60,943 nt of DNA from Hyphomicrobiales bacterium. GTDB taxonomy: Bacteria; Pseudomonadota; Alphaproteobacteria; Rhizobiales; Xanthobacteraceae. Below the pieces are notes generated by a model. That model searched no databases and was not told where the DNA came from. It saw only the letters and a program-made list of their open reading frames with translations. The stretch is from positions 1 through 60,943 of the forward strand of contig JAFKKP010000303.1 in assembly GCA_017305515.1 (NCBI GenBank). The letters are read 5' to 3'. The translations under genes and the position numbers were made by a program. Positions 29,449 through 38,284 of the stretch are shown piece after piece; the stretch's first letter is position 1, and each line of letters starts with the position of its first letter.

Positions 29449-29913
29449 TCAGTTAAAGAAATGCATGCCGAGCCAGTCGGCAACGAGTGCAGGCTTCGGC
29501 TCGCCCTCGATCTCAAGCGTGGTCGCCGTGCGCGCCAATAACTCCTTCGGCGACTTCATCGTAACTTCGCTCAGGACGAAGCGCGCACGCACTCGCTTGC
29601 CCGCGCGCACCGGCGTCAGAAAGCGAATCTTGTCGAAGCCGTAGTTGATCGACATCGCAGCGCCATTGAGCGTCGGCATCGTCGCATAGGCCATCGCGGG
29701 CAATACCGACAGCGACAGAAATCCGTGCGCGATGGTGCCGCCGAACGGCGTCTCGCGCTTGGCGCGTTCCGGATCGACATGGATGAACTGGTGATCGTTG
29801 GTGGCGTGCGCGAAGGCGTCGATCTGCTTCTGGTCCACGGTATGCCACTCGGACACGCCAAGCTCTGTACCCACCAGTTTCACGAAATCTTCGCGATCCA
29901 TCGCCACGCCCAC
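29449..29913 (-). CDS. MaoC-family enoyl-CoA hydratase
   Basis: 154-residue hot-dog hydratase with the catalytic dyad in FAHATNDHQFIHVDPERAKR (Asp and His) and FGGTIAHGFLSLSVLPAM following. The start is probably the GTG at 29913: GAGGAG lies six bases ahead, while the in-frame ATG at 29901 has no site. Upstream in-frame codons belong to a repeat (29945-30048). It likely hydrates an enoyl-CoA from the neighbouring acyl-CoA synthetase, with the SDR oxidising the product. Confidence 0.88.
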   Translation of the reverse strand: MGVAMDREDFVKLVGTELGVSEWHTVDQKQIDAFAHATNDHQFIHVDPERAKRETPFGGTIAHGFLSLSVLPAMAYATMPTLNGAAMSINYGFDKIRFLTPVRAGKRVRARFVLSEVTMKSPKELLARTATTLEIEGEPKPALVADWLGMHFFN

Positions 29914-29944
29914 GATACGCTCCTCATCGTCATTGCCGTACACA

Positions 29945-30048
29945 GCCGTTAAATAACGGCGTCGCTTCGCTCGCCTATGACCCGGCAATCCATCGTTTCG
30001 GAAATTCTTTTGTTGGAGATGGATGCCCGGGTCAAGCCCGGGCATGAC
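29945..30048. repeat. REP-like palindromic element
   Basis: Two palindromes: GCCGTTA-2-TAACGGC (29945-29960) and ATGCCCGGG-5-CCCGGGCAT (30023-30045). The text TGGATGCCCGGGTCAAG is a repeat unit I recall from Bradyrhizobium and relatives. It sits between the acyl-CoA synthetase and the MaoC gene on the minus strand and could act as a processing or termination site inside the operon. Confidence 0.75.
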
Positions 30049-30059
30049 AATCTGTACGC

Positions 30060-31778
30060 TTACGAAGCGCCACCCTTCAACTCCGGAAAATCTTCTTCGC
30101 GGAATTCCTGGCCCCGCAGCGCATCCTTGCGGTCGTCGTCGTGCTCCAGCCGGCGCAACTGAACGCGGCGGATCTTTCCGGAAATGGTCTTCGGCAATTC
30201 CTTTACAAGCTCGATGCGGCGAATGCGCTTGAACGGCGCCAACCGAGAATGAACATACTTGAAGATGGACAGCGCCGTGTCGCGGTTGATTTCCGTGCCC
30301 GGTACGAGCGAAATGTAGGCCTTCGGCAGCGCGAGGCGTATCGGGTCCGGTGTCGGCACCACGGCGGCTTCGGCGACCGCGTCATGCTCAAGAAGCACGC
30401 TCTCCAACTCGAACGGACTGATGCGATAGTCCGACGACTTGAACACATCATCGGAACGGCCGACGAAAGTGAGATAGCCGTCCTCGTCGAGAAACACGAC
30501 GTCGCCGGTCTGATAGAACTTGCCGTCCGCGCCTTGCGGTTTGCCGTCGTCGCCCTGATAGCCCAGCATCAATCCGGCCGGGCGATCCGCGCCGAGAGCC
30601 AGACGCACCTCGCCTTCCTTCGACGGATTGCCGTCGGCGTCCGCAACTTCGACTTTGTAACCTGGCAGCGGACGGCCCATCGAACCGACTTTGACTTTCT
30701 GTCCCGGCGAATTTCCGGCGAGCGCCGTCGTCTCCGTCTGTCCGTAACCGTCGCGGATGGTGAGACCCCATGCCGCGTTCACCTGATCGATCACTTCGGG
30801 ATTGAGCGGTTCGCCCGCGCCGCAGACCTCGCGCACCGATACTTTATAGTCAGCGAGCTTTTCCTGAATGAACAGCCGCCACACCGTCGGCGGCGCGCAC
30901 AGTGTCGTGACGCCGCAGCGCGCGACAGTCGCGAGCAGGCCCTTGGCGTCGAAACGCGGCTGATTGCAGATGAAGATCGTCGCACCCGCATTCCACGGCG
31001 AATAGAAACAGCTCCAGGCGTGCTTGGCCCAGCCGGGAGATGAAATGTTCAGATGCACGTCGCCCGGCTGCAAGCCGAGCCAGTACATCGTCGATAGTGA
31101 GCCGACCGGATAGCTGCGATGGCTGTGCAGCACGAGTTTCGGCTTCGCCGTCGTGCCCGACGTAAAGTAAAGCAGCATCGGATCGTTTGCGCCGGTCGGT
31201 CCGTCCGGCGTGAGGGCGCTGGAAAATTTCGCGGCGTCCTCGTAGCGCCGCCAGCCCTTGTGATCCGCCTTCGACGCGACGACGATTTTGGTGAAGCCCT
31301 CTCCGCCGAGATTCTCGAACTTCGCGACCTGATCCTCGGTTGCGACCACAACCTTCGCCTTGCCGCGATCGAGCCGGTCGCGCAACTCGTCGCCGGTCAA
31401 AAGCGTGGTCGCCGGAATCGTAATGACCCCGAGCTTCATCGCTGCCAGCATCGTCTCCCACAGCGGCACGACGTTACCGAGCAACAGCAGCAGATGATCG
31501 CCGCGCTTGAGGCCGAGATCGCGGAGAAAATTCGCGGTCTGATTGGAACGGCGCGACATCTCCGCGAACGTGATTTTCGTTTCCGCGTTTGTTGCAGCGT
31601 CCACAATCCAGAGTGCCGCACGATCGCGACTATCGGAATTTTTCGCCAGTTCCGCGTCGAACCAGTCGAGCGCCCAGTTGAACGGCACGGCGTCCGGCCA
31701 GCGGAAGTCCTTCACCGCAGTATCGTAATCGGTGCGGTGTTTCAGCAAAAACGCGCGGGCGTCCTTGAACGTGGTCAT
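30060..31778 (-). CDS. Acyl-CoA synthetase (ACSM-like)
   Basis: 572-residue adenylate-forming ligase that activates a carboxylic acid to its CoA thioester. AMP-binding motif YFTSGTTAKPKLVLHSH at about 208-224, DGYGQTETTAL at about 343-353, TGDVVFLDEDGYLTF at about 430-444 and the catalytic lysine in KTISGKIRRVQ at about 540. The overall pattern resembles medium-chain/benzoate-type synthetases rather than long-chain FadD. It sits between mmsB and the MaoC-SDR pair in the branched-acyl operon, so a short branched acid is a reasonable guess. Confidence 0.88.
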   Translation of the reverse strand: MTTFKDARAFLLKHRTDYDTAVKDFRWPDAVPFNWALDWFDAELAKNSDSRDRAALWIVDAATNAETKITFAEMSRRSNQTANFLRDLGLKRGDHLLLLLGNVVPLWETMLAAMKLGVITIPATTLLTGDELRDRLDRGKAKVVVATEDQVAKFENLGGEGFTKIVVASKADHKGWRRYEDAAKFSSALTPDGPTGANDPMLLYFTSGTTAKPKLVLHSHRSYPVGSLSTMYWLGLQPGDVHLNISSPGWAKHAWSCFYSPWNAGATIFICNQPRFDAKGLLATVARCGVTTLCAPPTVWRLFIQEKLADYKVSVREVCGAGEPLNPEVIDQVNAAWGLTIRDGYGQTETTALAGNSPGQKVKVGSMGRPLPGYKVEVADADGNPSKEGEVRLALGADRPAGLMLGYQGDDGKPQGADGKFYQTGDVVFLDEDGYLTFVGRSDDVFKSSDYRISPFELESVLLEHDAVAEAAVVPTPDPIRLALPKAYISLVPGTEINRDTALSIFKYVHSRLAPFKRIRRIELVKELPKTISGKIRRVQLRRLEHDDDRKDALRGQEFREEDFPELKGGAS

Positions 31779-31787
31779 CGCGCCACT

Positions 31788-32675
31788 CTATTTATGCGTG
31801 AGATGCCGGACATGATTGATGATGCCGGAAAAATCCACGCCGCCGTGACCGGCCTTGTCGAACGCCTCATAGATCGATTCCGCGTGCCCGCCGAGCGGCG
31901 TCACCGCGCCAGCAGCTTTGGCAGCTTCCTGCGACAGCTTCAAATCCTTCAACATGAGAGCCGCCGCGAATCCCGGCTTGTAATCGTTATTCGCGGGCGA
32001 TGTCGGCACCGGCCCCGGTACCGGGCAGTATGTCGTCAGCGACCAGCATTGACCGGATGAGGTAGATGCCACATCGAACAGAGCTTTATGAGAGAGCCCG
32101 AGCTTTTCCGCGAGCACGAACGCCTCGCCGACGCCGATCATGGAAATGCCGAGGATCATGTTGTTGCAGATTTTCGCCGCCTGCCCCGCGCCTGCATCGC
32201 CGCAGTGAACGATCTTCTTGCCCATCGCTTCGAGAATGGGCTTGGCCTTTGCGAACGCCGCATCCGTGCCGCCCGCCATGAAGGTCAGTGTTGCGCCCTT
32301 CGCACCGCCTGTGCCGCCGGACACCGGCGCATCGACGGAGAGCAGATTGTGCTCCTTGGCGTTGGCATGCGCGTTACGCGCGCTTTCGACATCGATGGTC
32401 GAGCAGTCGATCATCAGCGCATTTTTGCCGACCACCGGCACGAGGTCCTTCCATACAGCGAGCACATGCTTGCCCGCCGGAAGCATGGTGATGACGATCT
32501 CCACGCCCTTCACCGCGTCGGCGGCTGACGCTGCGATGCTCACGCCGTCGTTCTTCGCGGCGTCTTTCGATGCCTGCACGAGATCGAAGCCGGATACTCT
32601 ATGTCCTGCCTTGACGAGATTGGCCGCCATCGGGCCGCCCATGTTGCCGAGGCCGATGAATGCGATATTTGCCAT
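31788..32675 (-). CDS. mmsB: 3-hydroxyisobutyrate dehydrogenase
   Basis: 295 residues, NAD-dependent oxidation of 3-hydroxyisobutyrate to methylmalonate semialdehyde in valine degradation. Rossmann motif FIGLGNMGGPMAANLVKAGH at 5-24, substrate loop DAPVSGGTGGAKGATLTFMA at about 115-134 and the catalytic lysine in GAGQAAKICNNM at about 165-176. Length and motifs match HIBADH rather than tartronate semialdehyde reductase. It lies 20 bases downstream of the hydrolase that produces its substrate. Confidence 0.94.
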   Translation of the reverse strand: MANIAFIGLGNMGGPMAANLVKAGHRVSGFDLVQASKDAAKNDGVSIAASAADAVKGVEIVITMLPAGKHVLAVWKDLVPVVGKNALMIDCSTIDVESARNAHANAKEHNLLSVDAPVSGGTGGAKGATLTFMAGGTDAAFAKAKPILEAMGKKIVHCGDAGAGQAAKICNNMILGISMIGVGEAFVLAEKLGLSHKALFDVASTSSGQCWSLTTYCPVPGPVPTSPANNDYKPGFAAALMLKDLKLSQEAAKAAGAVTPLGGHAESIYEAFDKAGHGGVDFSGIINHVRHLTHK

Positions 32676-32694
32676 GTCGATCGCTCCTTAGATT

Positions 32695-33783
32695 TTAGAT
32701 CGCCGCGAAGACCGGCGGATATTTGGGGTTCGCTCTAAAATATTTCTCGACGATCTGCGGCGTCACGTCGGACACGCGCGGCGGCGACCATTTCGGGTTG
32801 CGGTCCTTGTCGATGATCGCCGCACGCACGCCTTCGCGGAATTCGTCGCTGACGAAAACCGCAAGCGCGGCGACATATTCGCGATTGAGACATTCTTTCA
32901 GCGACTTCGATCCACGCGCCATTCGCAGGAGCTTCAGAGTCAGCTTGAGGCTTGTTGGTGATTTGTCCGACAGCGCCTTTAGCGTGGCCTTCGCGAATTC
33001 GGATTGATCGCGCTCAAGCTCGGCGACGATTTCTTCGACCGCCTCATGGCCGAAGGCGCGATCGATCATGATGCGATGATGTTCGATCTGCGATTTCTGT
33101 TCGACTGAAAATTTCCGCAAGATAGCATCAACGCCGCTATCGCCGGTCCCAATCGCTGCTTTCGTCAGCGCCTCGCGCAGCGCGGGCCACGACGCTGAGT
33201 CGATCAAAACGTCAGCAGCTTTCGCGTCGATGGCATCTGCACCATTCATCGCCGCGCCCGTCAGTGCGTAATAAGTGCCGATCTCTCCCGGCGCATTTGC
33301 GAGCAGCCACGTTCCGCCGACGTCAGGGAAAAATCCAAGACCAGCTTCCGGCATAGAGATTTTCGTTTTCTCATTGACGACGCGATGACGGCCATGCGCG
33401 GATAAACCAACGCCACCGCCCATCACGAGACCGTCCATGTAAGCCACATAAGGTTTCGGAAATTCCGGAAGGCGCGCGTTCAGAATATATTCTTCGCGCC
33501 AGAACACCGGGCCGAGATCGCCGCCCGCCTTCGAGCTGTCGTAAAGCCCGCGAATGTCGCCGCCCGCACACAACCCGCGCTCGCCCGCGCCTTCCAGAAT
33601 AACGACCGCGATTTTCGGATCGCGCTCGAATTCGTCGAACGCCCTGTCGATGCCGCGCGTCATCTCCAGCGTCAGCGCGTTGATCGCCTTGGGCCGGTTA
33701 AGCCGCAGAATTCCGGCGGAGCCTTCGCGGCGGACGATCAGATCGCCTTCGGCGTCATGGACCGCTGCGGCGCTCGCGTTCAT
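32695..33783 (-). CDS. 3-hydroxyisobutyryl-CoA hydrolase (crotonase fold)
   Basis: 362-residue HIBCH-type crotonase. Features: RLNRPKAINALTLEM at about 27-41, CAGGDIRGLYD at about 72-82 (oxyanion loop), GGGVGLSAHGRHRVV and the active-site PEAGLGFFPDVGGTW at about 143-157 with Glu and Asp placed as in HIBCH. The long C-terminal part distinguishes it from simple hydratases. It releases free 3-hydroxyisobutyrate for mmsB. The start overlaps the stop of the dehydrogenase gene by four bases. Confidence 0.92.
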   Translation of the reverse strand: MNASAAAVHDAEGDLIVRREGSAGILRLNRPKAINALTLEMTRGIDRAFDEFERDPKIAVVILEGAGERGLCAGGDIRGLYDSSKAGGDLGPVFWREEYILNARLPEFPKPYVAYMDGLVMGGGVGLSAHGRHRVVNEKTKISMPEAGLGFFPDVGGTWLLANAPGEIGTYYALTGAAMNGADAIDAKAADVLIDSASWPALREALTKAAIGTGDSGVDAILRKFSVEQKSQIEHHRIMIDRAFGHEAVEEIVAELERDQSEFAKATLKALSDKSPTSLKLTLKLLRMARGSKSLKECLNREYVAALAVFVSDEFREGVRAAIIDKDRNPKWSPPRVSDVTPQIVEKYFRANPKYPPVFAAI

Positions 33784-34925
33784 CGCGCTTCCTCGATCAG
33801 CCTGCGCGACACGATCAGGCGCATGATCTCATTGGTGCCTTCGAGAATCTGGTGCACACGCAGATCGCGCACGATTTTCTCGATGCCGTATTCGGCGAGA
33901 TAGCCGTAGCCGCCGTGCAATTGCAGCGCCTGATTGGCGACATTGAAACCGACATCGGTGCCGAAACGCTTGGCCATCGCGCACAGCGATGTCGCGTTCG
34001 GATCCTTGCGGTCGAGCGCGGCGGCGGCGCGCCAGAGAAACGTGCGCGCGGCTTCAAGTTCGGTCGCCATGTCGGCGAGGCGGAATTGCAGCGCCTGAAA
34101 TTCGTCGAGGCGTTTCCCGAAGGCTTTACGTTCGCGCATATACGCCAGCGATTTGTCGAGCGCGGACTGCGCGCCGCCGAGCGAGCACGCTGCGATGTTC
34201 AGCCGTCCGCCGTCGAGACCCGCCATCGCGATCTTGAAGCCGATGCCTTCTTCGCCGAGACGATTGGCGATCGGCACGCGCGCATTCTCGAAGATCACCG
34301 CACCCGTCGGCTGCGCGTTCCAGCCCATCTTTCGTTCCATCGCGCCGAACGACAGGCCCTTGGTGCCGCCTTCAACAACAAGCGTCGAAATGCCGGCCGG
34401 ACCTTTGTCGCCGGTGCGCACCATCACGACATAAAGTCCGCTGCCGCCCGCGCCGGAAATGAACTGCTTCTGGCCGTTGAGAACATAGTGATCGCCGTCG
34501 CGCACTGCCCGCGTCGACAGCGCCGCCGCATCCGATCCCGCGCCGGGCTCGGTGAGGCAATAGCTCGCCAGCGTCTCCATCGTACAGATTTTCGGCAGCC
34601 ACTTTTTTCGCTGCGCGTCCGATCCGTAATTGTCGATCATCCACGCCGACATGTTATGGATGGATATGAAGGCAGATGTCGTCGGACAACCCGTCGCAAG
34701 CGCCTCGAAAATCAAGGCCGCATCGAAGCGTGAGAGCGCCGATCCGCCGACATCGTCCTTGATATAGACGCCGCCCATGCCGAGCGCCGCAGCCGCGCGC
34801 ATCGCCTCGACGGGAAAGTATTTTTCCTCGTCCCATTTCAGCGCGAACGGCGCAATCTTCTCAGCCGCGAATTCGCGCGCCATGTCGCGAACCGCGACCT
34901 GATCCTCGTTGAGCGCGAATTGCAT
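33780..34925 (-). CDS. Isobutyryl-CoA dehydrogenase (acyl-CoA dehydrogenase)
   Basis: 381-residue FAD enzyme. Motifs: YCLTEPGAGSDAAAL at about 127-141, GQKQFISGAG, and C-terminal HGGYGYLAEYGIEKIVRDLR then ILEGTNEIMRLIVSR (catalytic Glu of EGTNEI at about 367). In this operon it most likely oxidises isobutyryl-CoA to methacrylyl-CoA, though other short branched acyl-CoAs are possible. It overlaps the hydrolase gene by four bases and follows mmsA by six, so the block is tightly cotranscribed. Confidence 0.9.
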   Translation of the reverse strand: MQFALNEDQVAVRDMAREFAAEKIAPFALKWDEEKYFPVEAMRAAAALGMGGVYIKDDVGGSALSRFDAALIFEALATGCPTTSAFISIHNMSAWMIDNYGSDAQRKKWLPKICTMETLASYCLTEPGAGSDAAALSTRAVRDGDHYVLNGQKQFISGAGGSGLYVVMVRTGDKGPAGISTLVVEGGTKGLSFGAMERKMGWNAQPTGAVIFENARVPIANRLGEEGIGFKIAMAGLDGGRLNIAACSLGGAQSALDKSLAYMRERKAFGKRLDEFQALQFRLADMATELEAARTFLWRAAAALDRKDPNATSLCAMAKRFGTDVGFNVANQALQLHGGYGYLAEYGIEKIVRDLRVHQILEGTNEIMRLIVSRRLIEEAR

Positions 34926-34931
34926 CAGCCG

Positions 34932-36425
34932 TCAGCTTGTCGGTATCGAGAAGTCGGCGCCTTCCTTCACGCCGGAGGGCCAGCGCGAGGTGACGGTCTT
35001 GGTCTTGGTATAAAAGCGCACCGAGTCCGGGCCGTATTGATTGAGATCGCCGAAGCCGGATTTTTTCCAGCCGCCGAACGTGTAGTACGCGACCGGCACC
35101 GGGATCGGGACGTTGATGCCGACCATGCCGACATTGACGCGCGCCGTAAAATCGCGCGCGGCATCGCCGTCGCGGGTGAAGATCGCAACGCCGTTGCCGT
35201 AGTCGTGATCCGACGGCAGCGCGAGTGCTTCGTCGTAATCCTTGGCGCGGACCACCGACAGCACGGGACCGAAAATCTCTTCCTTGTAGATTCGCATATC
35301 CTTGGTGACGTTGTCGAACAGACAGCCGCCCATATAGAAGCCCTTCTCGTAGCCCTGCATCTTGAAGCCGCGCCCGTCGACGGCGAGCTTCGCACCTTCC
35401 TTGATGCCGACCTCGACGTAGTCCTTAACGCGATCGAGTGCCGCCTTCGTCACCAGCGGACCGAAATCAGCATTCGGGTCGGTGGACGGGCCGATCTTGA
35501 GACTCTCGACGCGCGGAATCATTTTTTCCATTAGACGATCCGCAGTGGTTTTGCCGACCGGCACCGCGACCGAGATCGCCATGCAGCGTTCACCCGCAGC
35601 ACCGAAGCCCGCGCCGATCAGTGCATCGACGGTCTGATCCATATCGGCATCCGGCATGATGATGGCATGGTTCTTCGCGCCGCCGAAGCATTGCGCGCGC
35701 TTGTTCGTCGCTGCGGCGCGTTGATAAATATACTGCGCGATCGACGAGGAGCCGACGAAGCCGACGGCGCGGATATCCGGATCATCCAGAATGGCGTCGA
35801 CCGCTTCCTTGTCGCCGTTGACGCAATTGAGCACGCCCGGCGGCAGGCCTGCCTCGAGCATCAATTCGCACAACTTCATCGGTACGCCGGGATCGCGCTC
35901 CGACGGCTTGAGGATGAAGGCATTGCCGCAGGCAATCGCCGGCGCGAATTTCCACATCGGGATCATCGCGGGGAAATTGAACGGGGTGATGCCAGCCACG
36001 ACGCCGAGCGGCTGGCGCATCGAATAAAGATCGATGCCGGGGCCGGCGCCCTCTGTGTATTCACCTTTCATCAGTTGCGGAATGCCGAGCGCAAATTCGA
36101 CGACCTCGACACCGCGCAGAATATCGCCGCGCGCATCGGGAATGGTCTTGCCGTGCTCGCGCGCCAGAAGTTCGGCCAGCGCCTCGTTGTCGCGCGCGAC
36201 CAGTTCCAGGAATTTCATCAGCACGCGGACGCGGCGCTGCGGGTTGGTCGCGCCCCACTCGACTTGCGCGGCCTTGGCGTTCTCGACCGCTGCGCGGACC
36301 TCAGCCTTGGAGGCAAGCGCGACCTTGGCCTGAATTTCGCCGGTCATCGGCTCGTAAACATCGGCCGTGCGGCCCGAGGTGCCTTTGACTTCCTTGCCGC
36401 CGATAAAATGACCGATGGACCGCAT
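34932..36425 (-). CDS. mmsA: Methylmalonate-semialdehyde dehydrogenase (CoA-acylating)
   Basis: 497-residue aldehyde dehydrogenase producing propionyl-CoA from methylmalonate semialdehyde, last step of the valine branch. It has the MMSDH N-terminus HFIGGKEVKGTSGR, TPFNFPAMIPMWKFAPAIAC at about 143-162, and the catalytic Cys in FGAAGERCMAIS at about 275-286; the CoA-acylating branch lacks the general-base Glu of other ALDHs. First gene of the operon, 13 bases from a TetR-type operator. Confidence 0.94.
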   Translation of the reverse strand: MRSIGHFIGGKEVKGTSGRTADVYEPMTGEIQAKVALASKAEVRAAVENAKAAQVEWGATNPQRRVRVLMKFLELVARDNEALAELLAREHGKTIPDARGDILRGVEVVEFALGIPQLMKGEYTEGAGPGIDLYSMRQPLGVVAGITPFNFPAMIPMWKFAPAIACGNAFILKPSERDPGVPMKLCELMLEAGLPPGVLNCVNGDKEAVDAILDDPDIRAVGFVGSSSIAQYIYQRAAATNKRAQCFGGAKNHAIIMPDADMDQTVDALIGAGFGAAGERCMAISVAVPVGKTTADRLMEKMIPRVESLKIGPSTDPNADFGPLVTKAALDRVKDYVEVGIKEGAKLAVDGRGFKMQGYEKGFYMGGCLFDNVTKDMRIYKEEIFGPVLSVVRAKDYDEALALPSDHDYGNGVAIFTRDGDAARDFTARVNVGMVGINVPIPVPVAYYTFGGWKKSGFGDLNQYGPDSVRFYTKTKTVTSRWPSGVKEGADFSIPTS

Positions 36426-36437
36426 GCGTCGTCTCCC

Positions 36438-36460
36438 AGAATGCTTGTTTTAAGCGTTCT
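36438..36460. promoter_or_regulatory. TetR-type operator in front of mmsA
   Basis: Arms AGAATGCTT (36438-36446) and AAGCGTTCT (36452-36460) match in eight of nine positions around a 5-base spacer GTTTT. It ends 12 bases before the mmsA start, overlapping its probable leader. The TetR gene 100 bases upstream is the obvious candidate to bind it. Confidence 0.65.
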
Positions 36461-36559
36461 AGCACCGTCCGGCTGAGTTTTGGAACGGGCATTCGCGCAC
36501 AGCCTAACTGCCGCGGATGCGGGGCAATTGTCGGGCAAAAGACATTTCCCGGCGAAAGG

Positions 36560-37183
36560 CTAAGATACGCGGCGCGATGCAACCCTGCGTCTTGCGGGTT
36601 TCGGCGCTGCCTCCACCGCGAGCGCGGCTTGCCGCCCCGCTTCCAGTATCTCGGAGGAAAACACGCCCGTCCCCGCCATGCGCGCAAGCATCAGCGCACC
36701 CAGCATGGTCGCAAGAGTTGAGATTGCATCGCGGCGTGCGGCCTTCGGCCCCGCGCCCGGCATTTGATCGGAGATCATCTCGATCATTTCTTCGAGCTTG
36801 ATCGCCGCGGCCTTGCGTGTCTTCGGATTGGCGCGCAGCACTTCGGCACCGAGCGCGGGCAACGCGCAGCCATTGCCGATGTCGTCGCGATGCTCCGGCG
36901 TCAGATAACCATTCACGACCGAGGCGAGTTTCCGGCCTTCCGGCGCCTGTTCGGCGCGCTTGCGCCATCGCCGTGTCGTCTGATCCATCGCATGCGCGAA
37001 GGCTTCGCCGATCAGCGCATCGCGTGTATCGAAATGCGCATAGAAGCCGCCATGCGTCAGACCCGCTTCCTTCATCAACTCCGCAACGCCGATTCCGTTC
37101 GCGCCCTTCTCGCGCAGCAACACCGACGCGTTCTTGACGATCCGCGCGCGGGTTTCGCTCTTGTGGTCTTTTGAATAGCGCAT
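36560..37183 (-). CDS. TetR/AcrR-family regulator
   Basis: 207 residues. The N-terminal helix-turn-helix reads TRARIVKNASVLLREKGANG at about 11-30, followed by GVAELMKEAGLTHGGFYAHF at about 32-51, a clear TetR DNA-binding domain. The C-terminal ligand domain is typical in size. It is upstream of and codirectional with mmsA, separated by 134 bases containing the 36438-36460 dyad. The effector may be an acyl-CoA or a branched acid. It is divergent from the enoyl-CoA hydratase gene. Confidence 0.9.
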   Translation of the reverse strand: MRYSKDHKSETRARIVKNASVLLREKGANGIGVAELMKEAGLTHGGFYAHFDTRDALIGEAFAHAMDQTTRRWRKRAEQAPEGRKLASVVNGYLTPEHRDDIGNGCALPALGAEVLRANPKTRKAAAIKLEEMIEMISDQMPGAGPKAARRDAISTLATMLGALMLARMAGTGVFSSEILEAGRQAALAVEAAPKPARRRVASRRVS

Positions 37184-37334
37184 CGGCGGTCCATCAGATG
37201 TTTGCAGTCATATAATAACAGCCGGCACACCTTCGCAGTTGCACATTCGATGCCGAAATAGCTGCCATGCGATGCGATTGACGACACACGCGCCTTCGCG
37301 CACCATCGCGATAATGTCCTTTGGCGGTATCGCG

Positions 37335-38105
37335 ATGCAGGCCATCAACGACTATTGCGAGATCGAACGCGGCAGCAGCGGCATCGTGCGAATGTTCATA
37401 CGCAATGCGGGTCCGTTGAACATTCTCAATTCTAAGGTCAATCGAGGTATCTGCGACGCGCTGGCCCAGCTTGGAAAAGACGACAGCATTCGCGTGCTTG
37501 TGCTTGCAGGCAGCGGCACCAAGGCGATGATCGGCGGCGCGGACATCAAGGAGATGGCGACGCTCGATCAATCGTCGGCGGAAACTTTCATCAAAGGGCT
37601 ACGCGACGTTTGCGAGGCGGTTCGTGCGTTTCCCTCGCCCGTGATCGCGCGCATTCAGGGCTGGTGTCTCGGCGGCGGGCTTGAAGTCGCAGCCGCCTGC
37701 GATCTTCGCATCGCGTCCGACGATTCCAAATATGCGATGCCGGAAGTGAAGGTCGGCATTCCGTCCGTGATTCATGCGGCCTTGCTGCCGCGACTGATCG
37801 GCTGGGGCCGCGCGCGCTGGCTGATCCTGACCGCCGCGACGATCGATGCGCCGACCGCGCTGAACTGGGGTCTCGTCGAACAGGTCGTGCCGGTCGCCGA
37901 ACTCGATGCGGCAATCGATTCGGCGGCGAAAGCGGTTGCCGAATGCGCGCCCGAAGCGATGCGCAATCAGAAGGCACTGCTCAAACAATGGGAAGAGCTG
38001 CCGCTGTCTCAATCGGTCGATGTCAGTATCAAGGCGTTCGGCAAGGCGTATCTGACCGGCGAGCCGCAGGAACGGATGCAGGCTTTCGTCAATCGGCGCA
38101 AATAG
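37335..38105 (+). CDS. Enoyl-CoA hydratase/isomerase family protein
   Basis: Crotonase-fold protein of 256 residues. GSGTKAMIGGADIKEMATL at about 60-78 supplies the oxyanion loop, GWCLGGGLEVAAACDLRIAS at about 110-129 the second part of it, and PEVKVGIPSVIHAALLPRLI the region of the usual second glutamate. It is divergent from the TetR gene, so it may serve the same pathway: hydration of methacrylyl-CoA, the one valine step not covered by the minus-strand operon. ATG 37335 fits best with the fold start; earlier in-frame ATGs (37314, 37239) remain possible. Confidence 0.82.
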   Translation: MQAINDYCEIERGSSGIVRMFIRNAGPLNILNSKVNRGICDALAQLGKDDSIRVLVLAGSGTKAMIGGADIKEMATLDQSSAETFIKGLRDVCEAVRAFPSPVIARIQGWCLGGGLEVAAACDLRIASDDSKYAMPEVKVGIPSVIHAALLPRLIGWGRARWLILTAATIDAPTALNWGLVEQVVPVAELDAAIDSAAKAVAECAPEAMRNQKALLKQWEELPLSQSVDVSIKAFGKAYLTGEPQERMQAFVNRRK

Positions 38106-38207
38106 CTCATGCGTGACTTAAGAAAATCTCATGCGTCCGCATCGGCGTTTCAAACGCGCTGCGGCTTGTGCGGCACAATTTCATGCCACTAGTCTGGGAA
38201 TGGCCGA

Positions 38208-38244
38208 TTGCATTCCTTGTCAGTTTTAATATGATACTTATCAT
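38208..38244 (+). promoter_or_regulatory. Promoter and overlapping palindrome for the thiolase gene
   Basis: TTGCAT (38208-38213), 16 bases, TATGAT (38230-38235) resemble a vegetative promoter. An exact palindrome ATGATA-CT-TATCAT (38231-38244) overlays the -10 box, the place for a repressor site. The thiolase start is 41 bases further on. Confidence 0.55.
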
Positions 38245-38284
38245 CTAACTGCGCTTCAAGTGCTGCCGGTAACAGGAGATGCTC

